DNA of 38,196 bases from a bacterium (GCA_020444425.1 JAHLLB010000045.1:1-38196); one strand, 5' to 3'; shown: positions 15,147-23,976, counted from the stretch's first letter. The notes: generated by a model not told the origin, from the letters alone. Made by a program: numbers and translations.

Positions 15147-16199
15147 TCATCCAAACTTCATTGCGTCACGGACCTGCGCCATGGTCTCCTGCGCGACGGC
15201 ACGCGCTTTCGTCTCACCGGTTGTGAGCACGTCCATCACCGCGTCGTCGTTGTACTGCTGGCGGCGTTCACGCATCGGACGCAGGTAGTCGTTCAATTTT
15301 GCCGCGCAGTTCTTCTTGCAGGCGACACAGCCCAACGCGCCGCTTCTGCAGTCCGCATCGATCTGCGGGACTTCGTCCGGATTGAACTTCTGGTGGTAGG
15401 TGAACACGTTGCAGACTTCCGGCCGGCCAGGATCGTTGCGGCGCACCTTCTGCGGGTCGGTGACCATGGTCATGATGCGCTTGCCGGTTTCCTCTTCACC
15501 GTCGCTGAGATAAATCGTGTTGCCGAGCGACTTGGACATGCGCTTGCCGTCCGGGCCCGGCAGACGGCTGAACTTGGTTTCCTCCAGCACATAGCCGTCC
15601 GGTTCCGGGAACACCTCGCCGTAATACCGATTGAACCGGCGTGCGATTTCGCGAGTGATCTCGAGATGCGGCAGCTGATCCTCACCAACCGGTACAACCT
15701 CGCCCTTGTAGAGCAGGATGTCCGCCGCCTGCAGCACCGGGTAGCCAAGGTGACCGTAGGTGATCAGGCCGGAATCGGTGACCTCATTCTCCGGGCGATT
15801 TTCGTCGTCCAGGTCGCGCGCCTGCAGCTTCTCTCGTAGGTCACGGATCTGTTCCTTGAGCGTCGGGTTGCGTTCGAGACGCGACTGCGTCACCAGCATC
15901 GAGAACAGCAGGTGCAGCTCGGAGTGTTCTTTCACCTTCGATTGGCGAAACATCGGGCTGATGCTCGGGTCAATGCCCGCGCCGAGCCAATCCCGCACCA
16001 TCTCGAGCGTGTTCGGGAGAATGTCGCCGGTGTGTTCGGCGTCGGTGGTGAGTACATGCCAGTCGGCGACGAGATGATAGTTCTCGTATTCGCCCTGCAT
16101 CTTGACCCAGTTTTCCAGTGCGCCGACAAAATTGCCGAGGTGCAGGCGTCCGGTGGAACGCATGCCGCTGAGGATTCGCTTCTTGCCTGAGGTTGCCAT
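15147..16199 (-). CDS. trpS: Tryptophanyl-tRNA synthetase with Fe-S-type cysteine motif
   Basis: 350-residue class Ic tryptophanyl-tRNA synthetase that charges tRNA(Trp). The HIGH motif is HLGN (20-23, after SGMRSTGR) and KMSKS is RMSKS (220-224). The tryptophan-pocket region GYPVLQAADILLYKG is intact. Near the C-terminus are C263, C284, C291 and C294, a C-x20-C-x6-C-x2-C arrangement close to the C-x22-C-x6-C-x2-C motif that binds a [4Fe-4S] cluster in Thermotoga maritima TrpRS, so this enzyme probably carries a cluster. A further Cys is at 298. The frame reaches a TTG at 16271, but the ATG at 16199 follows GCGGAAACC and starts at the conserved N-terminus. A Bacteroidota-like promoter lies at 16240-16272. 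hicB follows 60 nt downstream. Confidence 0.96.
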   Translation of the reverse strand: MATSGKKRILSGMRSTGRLHLGNFVGALENWVKMQGEYENYHLVADWHVLTTDAEHTGDILPNTLEMVRDWLGAGIDPSISPMFRQSKVKEHSELHLLFSMLVTQSRLERNPTLKEQIRDLREKLQARDLDDENRPENEVTDSGLITYGHLGYPVLQAADILLYKGEVVPVGEDQLPHLEITREIARRFNRYYGEVFPEPDGYVLEETKFSRLPGPDGKRMSKSLGNTIYLSDGEEETGKRIMTMVTDPQKVRRNDPGRPEVCNVFTYHQKFNPDEVPQIDADCRSGALGCVACKKNCAAKLNDYLRPMRERRQQYNDDAVMDVLTTGETKARAVAQETMAQVRDAMKFG

Positions 16200-16239
16200 G
16201 GTTTCCGCATCGCGTAAGGGTTGATCCAATTGTGCGCGG

Positions 16240-16272
16240 GGAAGGTAGCGCCCCAGGCAGGGGCGGGGCAAA
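16240..16272 (-). promoter_or_regulatory. Candidate trpS promoter (TTTGCC-N19-TACCTTCC)
   Basis: Read on the minus strand: TTTGCC, 19 nt, TACCTTCC, ending 40 nt before the trpS ATG. The engB promoter has the same two boxes with a 20-nt spacer. The layout resembles the Bacteroidota TTTG/TAnnTTTG promoter more than the sigma-70 consensus. Confidence 0.45.
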
Positions 16273-16426
16273 CGAGACGTTGTCCGCCGTCAAGAACAAT
16301 TCCCCGGAGTGAGCCGGAGATTGGTTATCCTTGTGCCGGGTGAGAGGAAATGCTGTAACGGTTTTGTGTATTGTCGTGTCTGTAGTTCAACAACATGTTG
16401 AATCGACGCCAAAAAGGGGGGATGTC

Positions 16427-17500
16427 ATGATTCGGTCAATCGTTTACTTCCTCATCGTTCTACCGTTCCTGCTGCTGCCGTTGTTGTCCGTCGCATTGAC
16501 TCCGGACGATTCGCCGCTCCTGTACTCCGCGCAGTCGTGGGTGCGGGAAGGTGAGTACCAGAAGGCGGCGGACGCGTTCGAGAAAGTGCTGGAAATCAAT
16601 CCGCGCGATGCTCTGTCGTGGGTGTTCCTCGCGCAGGCGCACGCTGGCTTGGGGGATCAACTCTCGGCGTTGAACTGCCTCGAATTCAGTGTGGAATGTG
16701 GTACTCCCGATTCCGCCCGGGTGATGGGGGTGGAGGAGTTCGAGCCGCTGTTGGACAATGAACGGTTTCAGGCGCTTACCGCCAAGATGGCTGAGCAGCA
16801 ACGCAACCGTCCGAAACGAATCTACCTGCCGCAAACCCGGATGACATGGTGCGAAGTTGAATTCCCCGACGGCTACGACGAATCCAGCGATAAAACCTGG
16901 CCACTGGTGCTGTATCTGCATGGTGGCGGGCGTGACATGGACCACGGTCGCGAGATCGCCGAAAAGATCGGCTACGACGCCGCAATCAACGTGTTCACCG
17001 ACGGGCCGTACCCCGAGACACGCGTCGCCGGACAGTACAGATTTCTGCCGGGCCGGTTCGCCGATCCGGACGTTGACAAACGGGCGACGGAACTCTCCGC
17101 CGGATGGTTTGGCGAGGTGGCACGTTCTGTGATGCATGAGCTGCCGATCGATCCGGACCGAGTGGCGATCATCGGCTTCAGCCAGGGAGCGGCGTGGACC
17201 TGGGCGGCAGCGATGGAAGCGGCGGACGTGTTCTGCTGCGCTGCGCCGCTGAGTGGGTGGATACCGTCCTCGCACAACGATTCCACGCATGTGGCGTGTC
17301 TGGCGGACAACGGTGTCAGCCTCTTCGTCGCGACCGGTGAAACGGATCGTTATTTCACGCCGGAACGTGTTGGTGGCTATGTTGACCTGGCCAGATCGGC
17401 GACTGTGCAGGTTGAGTTTCGAACCTTTGACGCTGACCATGAGCTGACGGATGAGTATGCGGCGGCGGTTGGTGAGTGGTTGCATACTCAGCTGGACTGA
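16427..17500 (+). CDS. Secreted TPR-containing alpha/beta-hydrolase (esterase/phospholipase-like)
   Basis: 357-residue extracytoplasmic hydrolase. A signal peptide (~1-24, YFLIVLPFLLLPLLSVA) is followed by about two TPR-like helical pairs (~32-92, REGEYQKAADAFEKVLEINP) and then an alpha/beta-hydrolase domain (~130-357). Visible catalytic elements are the oxyanion segment LHGGG (164-168), the nucleophile elbow GFSQG (Ser252), an acid in GETDRYF (Asp307) and a base in DADHEL (His338), so the triad is complete. This is the arrangement of carboxylesterase/phospholipase and feruloyl-esterase-like (LpqC/Esterase_PHB) enzymes. The frame begins at 16331, but the ATG at 16427 follows GGGGGG and starts the signal peptide. 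Transcribed alone, divergent from trpS. Substrate unknown. Confidence 0.85.
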   Translation: MIRSIVYFLIVLPFLLLPLLSVALTPDDSPLLYSAQSWVREGEYQKAADAFEKVLEINPRDALSWVFLAQAHAGLGDQLSALNCLEFSVECGTPDSARVMGVEEFEPLLDNERFQALTAKMAEQQRNRPKRIYLPQTRMTWCEVEFPDGYDESSDKTWPLVLYLHGGGRDMDHGREIAEKIGYDAAINVFTDGPYPETRVAGQYRFLPGRFADPDVDKRATELSAGWFGEVARSVMHELPIDPDRVAIIGFSQGAAWTWAAAMEAADVFCCAAPLSGWIPSSHNDSTHVACLADNGVSLFVATGETDRYFTPERVGGYVDLARSATVQVEFRTFDADHELTDEYAAAVGEWLHTQLD

Positions 17501-17629
17501 GGTGTCCGGAAACTGCCAGCGTCCATGGTGGGGAAATCATGGTTTTATACCCTGTCCCGTAGCCCGAGCCGGGTCAATCCCCTATATTGACGCATTCTCA
17601 CAGTTGCCCACCCAGTTTGAGGGAAGACC

Positions 17630-19633
17630 ATGGACCAGGACACCCAGCCAGGCGCCTCCGCTGAACGTCACGTTCTGACGTCTGAAGAACAGGAACTCCG
17701 CTACTACAAAGAGCATTACCGTGGCGACATGCCGCAGCTGACTCTGCGTGCAGCGATCATGGGTCTCGCACTCGGCGCAATCATGAGCCTGACCAACCTG
17801 TACATCGGGTTGAAAACGGGCTGGGGGTTTGGTGTCGCGATCACCGCCTGCGTGCTCTCGTGGGCGATCTGGAAATTCTTCCGCAAGATCGGTGTCACCA
17901 AGTCCGACATGACGATCCTTGAGAACAATGCAATGCAGTCGGCGGCGTCCTCGGCGGGTTATTCCACCGGCGGGACGTTGGTCAGCGCGGTCGCGGCGTT
18001 TGTCCTGGTCAACAGCGCGCACATTGGCTATTTCCACCTCACCCTGTGGATTTTCTTCCTCGCGCTGCTCGGCGTGACGATGGCGATTCCGATGAAACGC
18101 CAGATGATCAACGTTGAACGGCTGCGGTTCCCGTCCGGGATCGCGGCGGCGGCGACACTACGCAGCCTGCACCACGACCTCGATCACAAGCCGGCGCTGC
18201 AGAAGCCGGTGGCGGACATTGTGACCACAGAGGACGAGGACCGGGAAGCTGCCGCGGAGGCCGAAGCGGCGGACGCTGAAGGAGCGATCACGGATGAGTC
18301 GCAGGCGCAGAAATCCGCCAACGCCTTGTTTTTCGCTGGTGGGTTGGGTGCGTTGCTGACGTTGCTGCGTGACGGTCCCTCGATGCTGATGGAAGTCGGA
18401 ATTGTGAAGAAGGCGTTCACGATCATCGAAGGGGTCTATCCGATCTTCGGCAAGAAGGCGATGGACTACACTGTCGCCGGGGAAGGATCGTTGCTGCTGG
18501 TCGCGGCGGGCGGCCTGATGGGCTTCCGCGTGGCGGCGTCCATCATGCTGGGCGCAATCCTGAACTGGGTGATCCTGGTGCCGATGATGTACAACCAGGG
18601 TGTGATTGAATCACTCGAGTACCGCACGATGGTCTCGTGGTCACTGTGGGGCGGGGCGGCGTGTATGGTCACCTCCGGTCTGTTGGCGTTCGCAATGCAG
18701 TGGAAGTCGGTGGTGCGGGCGCTGAGTGGCGTTGGCAGTATCATCGGGATCAAGTCCAAGGGTTCGGGCAACAAGGAACTGGACGACTACATCAAGCAGA
18801 TCGAGGTGCCGGGTTCGTGGATGGTGGCCGGCGGGGTGGTCGGTGCGTTGGGCATCATTTACGTGGCGCAGGTCGCATTCGGTATGCCGATCTGGATGAG
18901 CGCGCTGGCGATTTTCCTCAGCTTCTTCCTCGCATTGGTCGCCTGCCGGACAACCGGCGAAACTGACACCAGCCCGATCGGCGCGATGGGCAAGGTGATG
19001 CAGCTGGTGTACGGAGGCATTGCCCCGGGACGGCAGACCGTCAACCTGATGGCGGCGGGTATCACCGCTGGTGTTGCCGACAGTTCCTCCGCGCTGCTGA
19101 TCGACCTGAAAAGCGGGTATGTGCTCGGCGCGCAGCCACGCAAGCAGTTCCTCGCCCAGTTCTGGGGCATTTTCATCGGTACCGCGGTAACCGTGCCAAC
19201 GTTCTATTTGCTGGTTCCGGATGCGTCCGCACTGGGCACCGACCAGTGGCCCGCACCGGCGGCGGTGGTCTGGGCCGCGGTCGCGGAATTGCTCGCGAAC
19301 GGGATGGAGTCGATTCATCCGACAGCGCAGATGGCGCTGTGGATCGGCGGGCTGGTCGGCATCCTGCTGGTGGTGCTGCAGAAGGTGCTGCCACCGAAGG
19401 CACGCATCTGGGTGCCGTCACCGCTGGGCCTGGGGCTGGCGTTCACCTTCCACTTCTGGTACGCGCTGTCGATGTTCATCGGCGGCTTGATCCAGCTGGT
19501 CCTGAGCAAGTCGAAGCCCAAGGTGGACAGCGTCTACACCGTGCCGACCGCCTCCGGCCTGATCGCCGGCGAGAGCCTGATGGGCATCTTCCTGATCCTG
19601 ATTCCGCTGATCTGGGGAATATTTGCGGGGTAA
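17630..19633 (+). CDS. OPT family oligopeptide transporter
   Basis: 667-residue polytopic inner-membrane protein of the oligopeptide transporter (OPT) family, which imports small peptides or metal chelates with protons. Evidence is the first helix TLRAAIMGLALGAIMSLTNLYIGLKTGWGFG, which carries the family NLYIGLKTGW signature, more than a dozen hydrophobic segments, and FPSGIAAAATLRSLH in the first third. An Ala/Glu-rich cytoplasmic insertion (~190-225) separates the early helices. Later segments include LMAAGITAGVADSSSALLID and the C-terminal TASGLIAGESLMGIFLILI, both typical of OPT proteins. GAGGG lies 6 nt before the ATG. TATATT about 45 nt upstream may be a -10 box. The gene is alone between the esterase and the secreted protein. 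Confidence 0.93.
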   Translation: MDQDTQPGASAERHVLTSEEQELRYYKEHYRGDMPQLTLRAAIMGLALGAIMSLTNLYIGLKTGWGFGVAITACVLSWAIWKFFRKIGVTKSDMTILENNAMQSAASSAGYSTGGTLVSAVAAFVLVNSAHIGYFHLTLWIFFLALLGVTMAIPMKRQMINVERLRFPSGIAAAATLRSLHHDLDHKPALQKPVADIVTTEDEDREAAAEAEAADAEGAITDESQAQKSANALFFAGGLGALLTLLRDGPSMLMEVGIVKKAFTIIEGVYPIFGKKAMDYTVAGEGSLLLVAAGGLMGFRVAASIMLGAILNWVILVPMMYNQGVIESLEYRTMVSWSLWGGAACMVTSGLLAFAMQWKSVVRALSGVGSIIGIKSKGSGNKELDDYIKQIEVPGSWMVAGGVVGALGIIYVAQVAFGMPIWMSALAIFLSFFLALVACRTTGETDTSPIGAMGKVMQLVYGGIAPGRQTVNLMAAGITAGVADSSSALLIDLKSGYVLGAQPRKQFLAQFWGIFIGTAVTVPTFYLLVPDASALGTDQWPAPAAVVWAAVAELLANGMESIHPTAQMALWIGGLVGILLVVLQKVLPPKARIWVPSPLGLGLAFTFHFWYALSMFIGGLIQLVLSKSKPKVDSVYTVPTASGLIAGESLMGIFLILIPLIWGIFAG

Positions 19634-19680
19634 ACGGAAACGCTCGCATTTCGACCGAATACAGTTTAGATTACACTTGT

Positions 19681-19710
19681 GCCCCCTGTCACCATGCCAG
19701 TACAGGGGGC
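19681..19710 (+). terminator. Terminator-like hairpin after the OPT gene
   Basis: Perfect 9-bp stem GCCCCCTGT/ACAGGGGGC with a 12-nt loop, 48 nt after the OPT stop and 38 nt before the next start. The following bases (ATCGTATTG) are only weakly T-rich, so termination may be partial or need a factor. Confidence 0.55.
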
Positions 19711-19747
19711 ATCGTATTGAGGTACCGGTTGATTATGGAGGTGTCCA

Positions 19748-22372
19748 ATGAAACGCAAGCGACAAATTCTTTCTCTGTGTGTCCTCTTCATTCCCCTACT
19801 GTCTACGACAGTATTCTCTCAGGTTTTAATTCAACGTGGTTCCGTCACCGGTTACCTCAGTTCAGGCAATGATGTTGGTTTCACCGACCGGGCGATGGTT
19901 GTTGATTCCGGGGACAGTGTCGCGATCTACAACATCGAGGATCTTGACAACCCGTTTTTCGTCCGCAGGCTTGGCGATGATATACCCGGATCCCGGATCT
20001 TGAGCGCGGTTGGCGCGGCCTCGCCCGGTGGCGACGTCTTGTTCATAGGCTGGCAGGATCAGTACCCGGATGGGTACACCCCTTCTGATACCTACCTGAA
20101 GCTCTACGATTTTGCGGATCCCGCAAATCCAATCGAGATGCGTGAGTACAACATGGGGTATCAGGCGTACATCTATGGGATGGAGAACGGGGATGGTTAC
20201 ATTTTCGTCTCGCATCGCCAACCCAGCTACGAGGGCGAACAGGTATTCGATCGCTTCTACACATATGACGACTGGTACATCGGAAGATCCGGACACAATG
20301 TCTTCAGTGAGAACTACTCGTTTCGCGACATGACCCTGCATGGCAATTATGTCTATTACGCACAAGGGTTTATGAGCGGGCGGTTGTGGCCGTTTCTGGT
20401 CAGTGGTTCGTTTTATCCCAGACCCTACATCGCGCAGGATGTGGCGCCGGAATGTGTCGCGGCCGCCGGAATCAGGCTTTACACGAAAACTGGTTTCCAG
20501 ACAACGACTACCGTGGTTTCCACCTTCGACATCAGCAATCCTGGCTACCCGGTTCTGTTAGGCACAGTCAACTGGCAAGGGTATGAGTACTACACGGCCC
20601 GCATGGAGGCGATCGGAAACTACATCATTATCGCGGAACATCTTGTGCCACTGCAAGTGATCGACATGAGCGACCCTGTAAATCCAATCGTGATGCAGAC
20701 ATTGGCGCAATCTGGCTCGTCGGTCGAAAAGTTTAATGATCACATCGTCGCGCAGGTCGGCAATCAGATCGTTTTCTACGACTACGTTGGCGGCGAATAT
20801 ATCCCCCAGTTTGAATTGCTTGAACCCGTCGATTACACCCACCAATTTGAATTGGATGCTGGCCGCTGGTTCCGTTGGGAACCAACCGAGACCAGTGAGG
20901 GGAATCCTGTAACGTTCGAGCTGCAATTCGCGGCGGACAGCAGCTTTCAAACCATTCTTGCAACCCACCAGACAGAGCTCGACTCGATCTTCATAACCGA
21001 TTTGCCCGAATCGTATTCAATGCTGTTCTGGCGTGTGCGCGCATTCTATCAAAACATGCAAACCTTTTCGCACTCCTTCCGGCGGCTACACACTCTTAAC
21101 CTGTACCATCCCAGACGTTTTACACTGCTTGAACCGAGTGATGGTGCGTCAGTGACAACTGAAGAGGTTCAACTTGTCTGGACAAGCAGTTTGTCACGAA
21201 ATATGCCGGAATTTGATGAACTGGATGATTTTGGCGGTCCGGATAGTGAGGGTTATCTCTGGCTGGATTCATCTGAGCCGTATGGACCCAATCCACAGTG
21301 GATCGACATCTCGGACACCGGCACATGGCTGAACATTTCGACTTTAAATCATGCTTCCGAAGTTGTCGACTTGCCGGGTATGTTTCCGTTTTACGGTGAA
21401 CGGTACGATCACGTTCATGTTACGTCGGATGGCTACATCCATTTCGACGACCGCTTGTTCAATCACGACTCATGGCTGTACCCGATGCCGGATCCAACTC
21501 CGCCAAATGCGGTAATTGCGCCGTGGAACAGTTCGACCTTCGGCTTTGTGCAGAGCGGTGATATCTATGTCCAGGCTGTTGATTCGGACAAGTTTGTCAT
21601 CCAATGGAATGACGTCTTCTATGGCTCGACGGGTTTTCCTGTCACATTTCAGGTGGTTCTGCACAAGAGTGGTGTCATCTACTGCAACTATAACCAGATC
21701 CCCGCCAGCACGGTTTCGGCGGTCGTCGGCATTGAGGACGAACTTGGCCAGACAGGGTTCAGCCTGCCGACAGATTATGTCGAAAGCCTCGATCCACCGT
21801 GGACATTGGTCTTCCAACCCGGTGATGTTGCATACTCCGTTATGGTTGCGGACAATCCCGAATTTGAGAACTTCCGCCGAATAGTTACGGCTGACACGAC
21901 CTGCACGATCGGACCGTTTGCGATGGACCGGACGTGGTACTGGAGGGTGATGGCCGTGGATCGATTCCGGATGAAACGGCCTGTGACTCCGTTCGGCGGT
22001 TGGTCGTTCACGGTCGATCTGAACGCTGCCCGGACTAATGGGGAGAGGGGTGATCCAGAATACGAAGCCGATGCAGCGGGCGACGAATTCGGCGCGACGT
22101 CCGGAGAATTCAGCAACTCGCTGACCGTGTCGCCGAATCCGAGCAACGCGGTGTTTCAGGTCACGGTTGAGCTGGCGGATCGTGCCGAGGTGTCGCTCCG
22201 TGTCTACGATCTGCTCGGACGGTTGGTGCTGAACCTTGACGTGGGTGCCCTGACGCCGGGACGGCATCCGTTCACGCTGGATGCGTCTTCGTTGACCAGT
22301 GGCGTGTATTTCCTGCACGTGTCCGCGCCGGGGGTGATGGATCAGGTCAGAAAGGTGGTGCTGGTAAAATAG
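19748..22372 (+). CDS. Large secreted protein with T9SS C-terminal sorting domain
   Basis: 874-residue secreted protein. A signal peptide (~1-25, ILSLCVLFIPLLSTTVFSQ) precedes an LVIVD/beta-propeller-like region (~25-350) with repeated 'D-x-S-x-P-x-x-P' turns (FDISNPGYPVLLGTV, IDMSDPVNPIVMQTL). Two fibronectin-III-like segments are then visible (~355-450 and ~690-760, with W.VRAFYQN and WYWRVMAVDR). Between them is a nidogen-like/choice-of-anchor module (~500-680: LPGMFPFYGERYDHVHVTSDGYIHFD). The last ~80 residues are a Por-type sorting domain (SPNPSNAVFQVTVEL, LRVYDLLGRLVL, LTSGVYFLHV, ending KVVLVK), which directs export by T9SS and cleavage at the surface. GGAGGTGTCCA precedes the ATG. The ligand or substrate is unknown; no catalytic motif was seen. 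Confidence 0.87.
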   Translation: MKRKRQILSLCVLFIPLLSTTVFSQVLIQRGSVTGYLSSGNDVGFTDRAMVVDSGDSVAIYNIEDLDNPFFVRRLGDDIPGSRILSAVGAASPGGDVLFIGWQDQYPDGYTPSDTYLKLYDFADPANPIEMREYNMGYQAYIYGMENGDGYIFVSHRQPSYEGEQVFDRFYTYDDWYIGRSGHNVFSENYSFRDMTLHGNYVYYAQGFMSGRLWPFLVSGSFYPRPYIAQDVAPECVAAAGIRLYTKTGFQTTTTVVSTFDISNPGYPVLLGTVNWQGYEYYTARMEAIGNYIIIAEHLVPLQVIDMSDPVNPIVMQTLAQSGSSVEKFNDHIVAQVGNQIVFYDYVGGEYIPQFELLEPVDYTHQFELDAGRWFRWEPTETSEGNPVTFELQFAADSSFQTILATHQTELDSIFITDLPESYSMLFWRVRAFYQNMQTFSHSFRRLHTLNLYHPRRFTLLEPSDGASVTTEEVQLVWTSSLSRNMPEFDELDDFGGPDSEGYLWLDSSEPYGPNPQWIDISDTGTWLNISTLNHASEVVDLPGMFPFYGERYDHVHVTSDGYIHFDDRLFNHDSWLYPMPDPTPPNAVIAPWNSSTFGFVQSGDIYVQAVDSDKFVIQWNDVFYGSTGFPVTFQVVLHKSGVIYCNYNQIPASTVSAVVGIEDELGQTGFSLPTDYVESLDPPWTLVFQPGDVAYSVMVADNPEFENFRRIVTADTTCTIGPFAMDRTWYWRVMAVDRFRMKRPVTPFGGWSFTVDLNAARTNGERGDPEYEADAAGDEFGATSGEFSNSLTVSPNPSNAVFQVTVELADRAEVSLRVYDLLGRLVLNLDVGALTPGRHPFTLDASSLTSGVYFLHVSAPGVMDQVRKVVLVK

Positions 22373-22380
22373 GGGGAATG

Positions 22381-22457
22381 GGCTATTGGCTATGGGCTAT
22401 AGGCTGTGGGCTATTGGAACTGAAACTGCTGACCGTAGCCAGCCGACCGCCGACCGC
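22381..22457. repeat. Degenerate heptanucleotide array between convergent genes
   Basis: Eleven consecutive heptamers in register: five of type GGCTATN or GGCTGTG, then GGAACTG, AAACTGC, TGACCGT, AGCCAGC and two CGACCGC. The array starts 8 nt after the stop of the T9SS-cargo gene on the plus strand and its last unit ends at 22457, immediately before the engB stop triplet (22458-22460). Confidence 0.85.
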
Positions 22458-23051
22458 CTATTGCATCCCACCTTGGAACGCATCCTCGGCCCACCAGCCT
22501 TCGATGGCGTCGAGCAGCTCAGTGACACCGGTCCGTTTCAACGCGCTGACCGGGAAGACCTGCATCTTCGCGCCGACCGAGTGCTGCACTGCGTGCTGTG
22601 CTTTCGCCAGCTCATTGCGCTTGAGCTTGTCGGTCTTGGTCAGGACAATCGAGCAACCGACCCGTTCCTCAATCGCCCACTGCACCATCTCGGTGTCCAA
22701 TTCGCCGATGCCACGCCGGGCGTCGACCAGCACCAGCAGTTGCACCAGGTTGCCGTGATCGGTGAGGAAATCACTGACCATTTCCCGCCACTTGCCACGC
22801 AAGTCTTCCCCCACCTTGGCGAAGCCGTAACCCGGCAGATCGACCAGGTCCCAGCGTTCGTTGACGAGGAAACGGTGCACACCACGAGTGCGTCCCGGCT
22901 GCTTCGAGGTCGCCGCCACCTTGCGGTTAAGCAACAAGTTGATCAGCGTCGATTTGCCGACATTGGAGCGTCCCGCCACCGCTATCGCGGGACGGGGTGT
23001 GCCCTTGTACTTCGGCGGCAGTTTCTGGACTGTGTGAATGTGAAAAGCCAT
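22458..23051 (-). CDS. engB: Ribosome biogenesis GTPase EngB (YsxC)
   Basis: 197-residue TrmE-Era-EngA-EngB-Septin family GTPase needed for large ribosomal subunit maturation. All nucleotide motifs are intact: G1 GRSNVGKST (27-35), G2 within QPGRTRGV, G3 DLPGYG (71-76), G4 TKTDK (138-142) and G5 SALK (169-172). Length is typical. A reading frame extends to a TTG at 23087, but the ATG at 23051 begins the conserved N-terminus. There is no Shine-Dalgarno sequence; a TACCTTCC box lies 3 nt before the ATG, suggesting a leaderless transcript. It is the last gene of a lipoprotein, hypothetical, engB series on the minus strand, and its stop abuts the heptamer array. Confidence 0.96.
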   Translation of the reverse strand: MAFHIHTVQKLPPKYKGTPRPAIAVAGRSNVGKSTLINLLLNRKVAATSKQPGRTRGVHRFLVNERWDLVDLPGYGFAKVGEDLRGKWREMVSDFLTDHGNLVQLLVLVDARRGIGELDTEMVQWAIEERVGCSIVLTKTDKLKRNELAKAQHAVQHSVGAKMQVFPVSALKRTGVTELLDAIEGWWAEDAFQGGMQ

Positions 23052-23054
23052 GGC

Positions 23055-23088
23055 GGAAGGTACGTGTTTGTGTTCGCCGGGTGGCAAA
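23055..23088 (-). promoter_or_regulatory. Candidate engB promoter, possibly leaderless
   Basis: On the minus strand: TTTGCC, 20 nt, TACCTTCC, then 3 nt to the ATG. Initiation the usual 6-8 nt past the -10-like box would fall in the start codon. The boxes match those before trpS. Confidence 0.45.
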
Positions 23089-23092
23089 CGAT

Positions 23093-23410
23093 TCAGCCGA
23101 GTTCTCCCAGCGCTCGATCGATCACGATCCCGATGATCGCGTTGCGAATCGTGTCAACACGCACCTGGGCCAGCCCGGCTTCGGTTAATGCGCGCATCTC
23201 GAGCAGGTCCTGCTTGCCCCGCAGCAGGGATTCAAACCCAGCCTGGTCCAATTCACCACGCGCGACAGCCGCGGTCCAGGTCTGCAGATCGTCCTTCGCG
23301 GACTGGAGGAAATCCTTGCTGTCGGTCAGCACCTGATCGGCGAACTCGCGCACATTCTGGCCGACATAGACGCGGATATCATCAAGAATGGCTTGCAGCA
23401 GTGGATCCAT
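23093..23410 (-). CDS. Small helical hypothetical protein
   Basis: 105-residue soluble protein, almost wholly alpha-helical by composition, with no family I recognise. Visible features are an N-terminal helix (MDPLLQAILDDIRVYVGQNV), a Lys/Asp/Gln-rich middle (DSKDFLQSAKDDLQTWTAAV), and a C-terminal Ile-rich helix (DTIRNAIIGIVIDRALGEL) that could be weakly membrane-associating. The frame opens four codons earlier, but the ATG at 23410 has GGGAGG 5 nt upstream. It is 41 nt from engB and lies immediately after the lipoprotein gene, so the three are probably co-transcribed. Its start region, including the ribosome site and first 13 codons, is duplicated in tandem (23372-23519). Confidence 0.72.
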   Translation of the reverse strand: MDPLLQAILDDIRVYVGQNVREFADQVLTDSKDFLQSAKDDLQTWTAAVARGELDQAGFESLLRGKQDLLEMRALTEAGLAQVRVDTIRNAIIGIVIDRALGELG

Positions 23411-23519
23411 GTTTCCTCCCACACTCAGAGCTTGGCTTTTTCGAGGCGGATATCATCAAGAATGGCTTGCAGCAGTGGATCCATGTTTCCTCCCACACTC
23501 AGAGCTTGGCTTTTTCGAG
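23372..23519. repeat. 74-bp perfect tandem duplication at a gene junction
   Basis: Two identical 74-bp copies, 23372-23445 and 23446-23519. Each contains the end of the lipoprotein gene (RLEKAKL-stop), the ribosome-binding site GGGAGG, and the start of the small helical protein (MDPLLQAILDDIR). The second copy's start codon at 23484 opens a 19-codon frame that joins the N-terminus of one protein to the C-terminus of the other and ends at the inner copy of the lipoprotein stop. The copies are bounded by the short homology CGGATATCATC versus CGGATGATCTCATC. Confidence 0.93.
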
Positions 23520-23915
23520 ACGGATGATCTCATCGAACGCGGCGCTGATCTGTTTCTTCTTCTCCGTGATCAGGAATGGCAGCAACGGACCGTCCTTCCA
23601 GTCACGCAGAAACCCGCCGAGCAGGTCACGTTCCGGATCCTTGAGAATCTCCCACTGCTGCGCGCTCTCCTCGTTCTTCGGGATCGCGGCGGCGTATTCG
23701 TACGCCTGCCACAGGCGCAGCTCGAGGTAATCAATGTCTTCCGAATACTTGTCGGCGTCCTCGGCGGCATGGTCCATCAGGATCAACGCGTACGCCTTAA
23801 GGTCGGTCGCGTTTTCCAGCGCCCGCTGATTGAAGGTGGCGATGGTCGAACACCCAGCCAGGACCACCAATACGGAGAGCGTTACCGGCACCCGCCATGC
23901 TGTTCGCGTACCCAT
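23499..23915 (-). CDS. Small predicted lipoprotein
   Basis: 138-residue predicted lipoprotein. The signal peptide ends in the lipobox VLAGC with C22, after VPVTLSVLVV. The mature part is helical and charged (NQRALENATDLKAYALILMD, EDIDYLELRLWQAYEYAAAIP, ITEKKKQISAAFDEIIRLEK) with no recognised domain. The frame extends 44 codons upstream, but the ATG at 23915 has GGAGG 4 nt before it and starts a proper signal peptide. Its stop lies inside the outer copy of the 74-bp duplication; the original junction with the next gene has been spread by 74 bp. The association with engB gives no clear functional hint. Confidence 0.8.
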   Translation of the reverse strand: MGTRTAWRVPVTLSVLVVLAGCSTIATFNQRALENATDLKAYALILMDHAAEDADKYSEDIDYLELRLWQAYEYAAAIPKNEESAQQWEILKDPERDLLGGFLRDWKDGPLLPFLITEKKKQISAAFDEIIRLEKAKL

Positions 23916-23976
23916 GGATCCTCCACGGCTGACAACGTATCGATCCTGTACGTTATCTCCGCAGCATGACAGAGAA

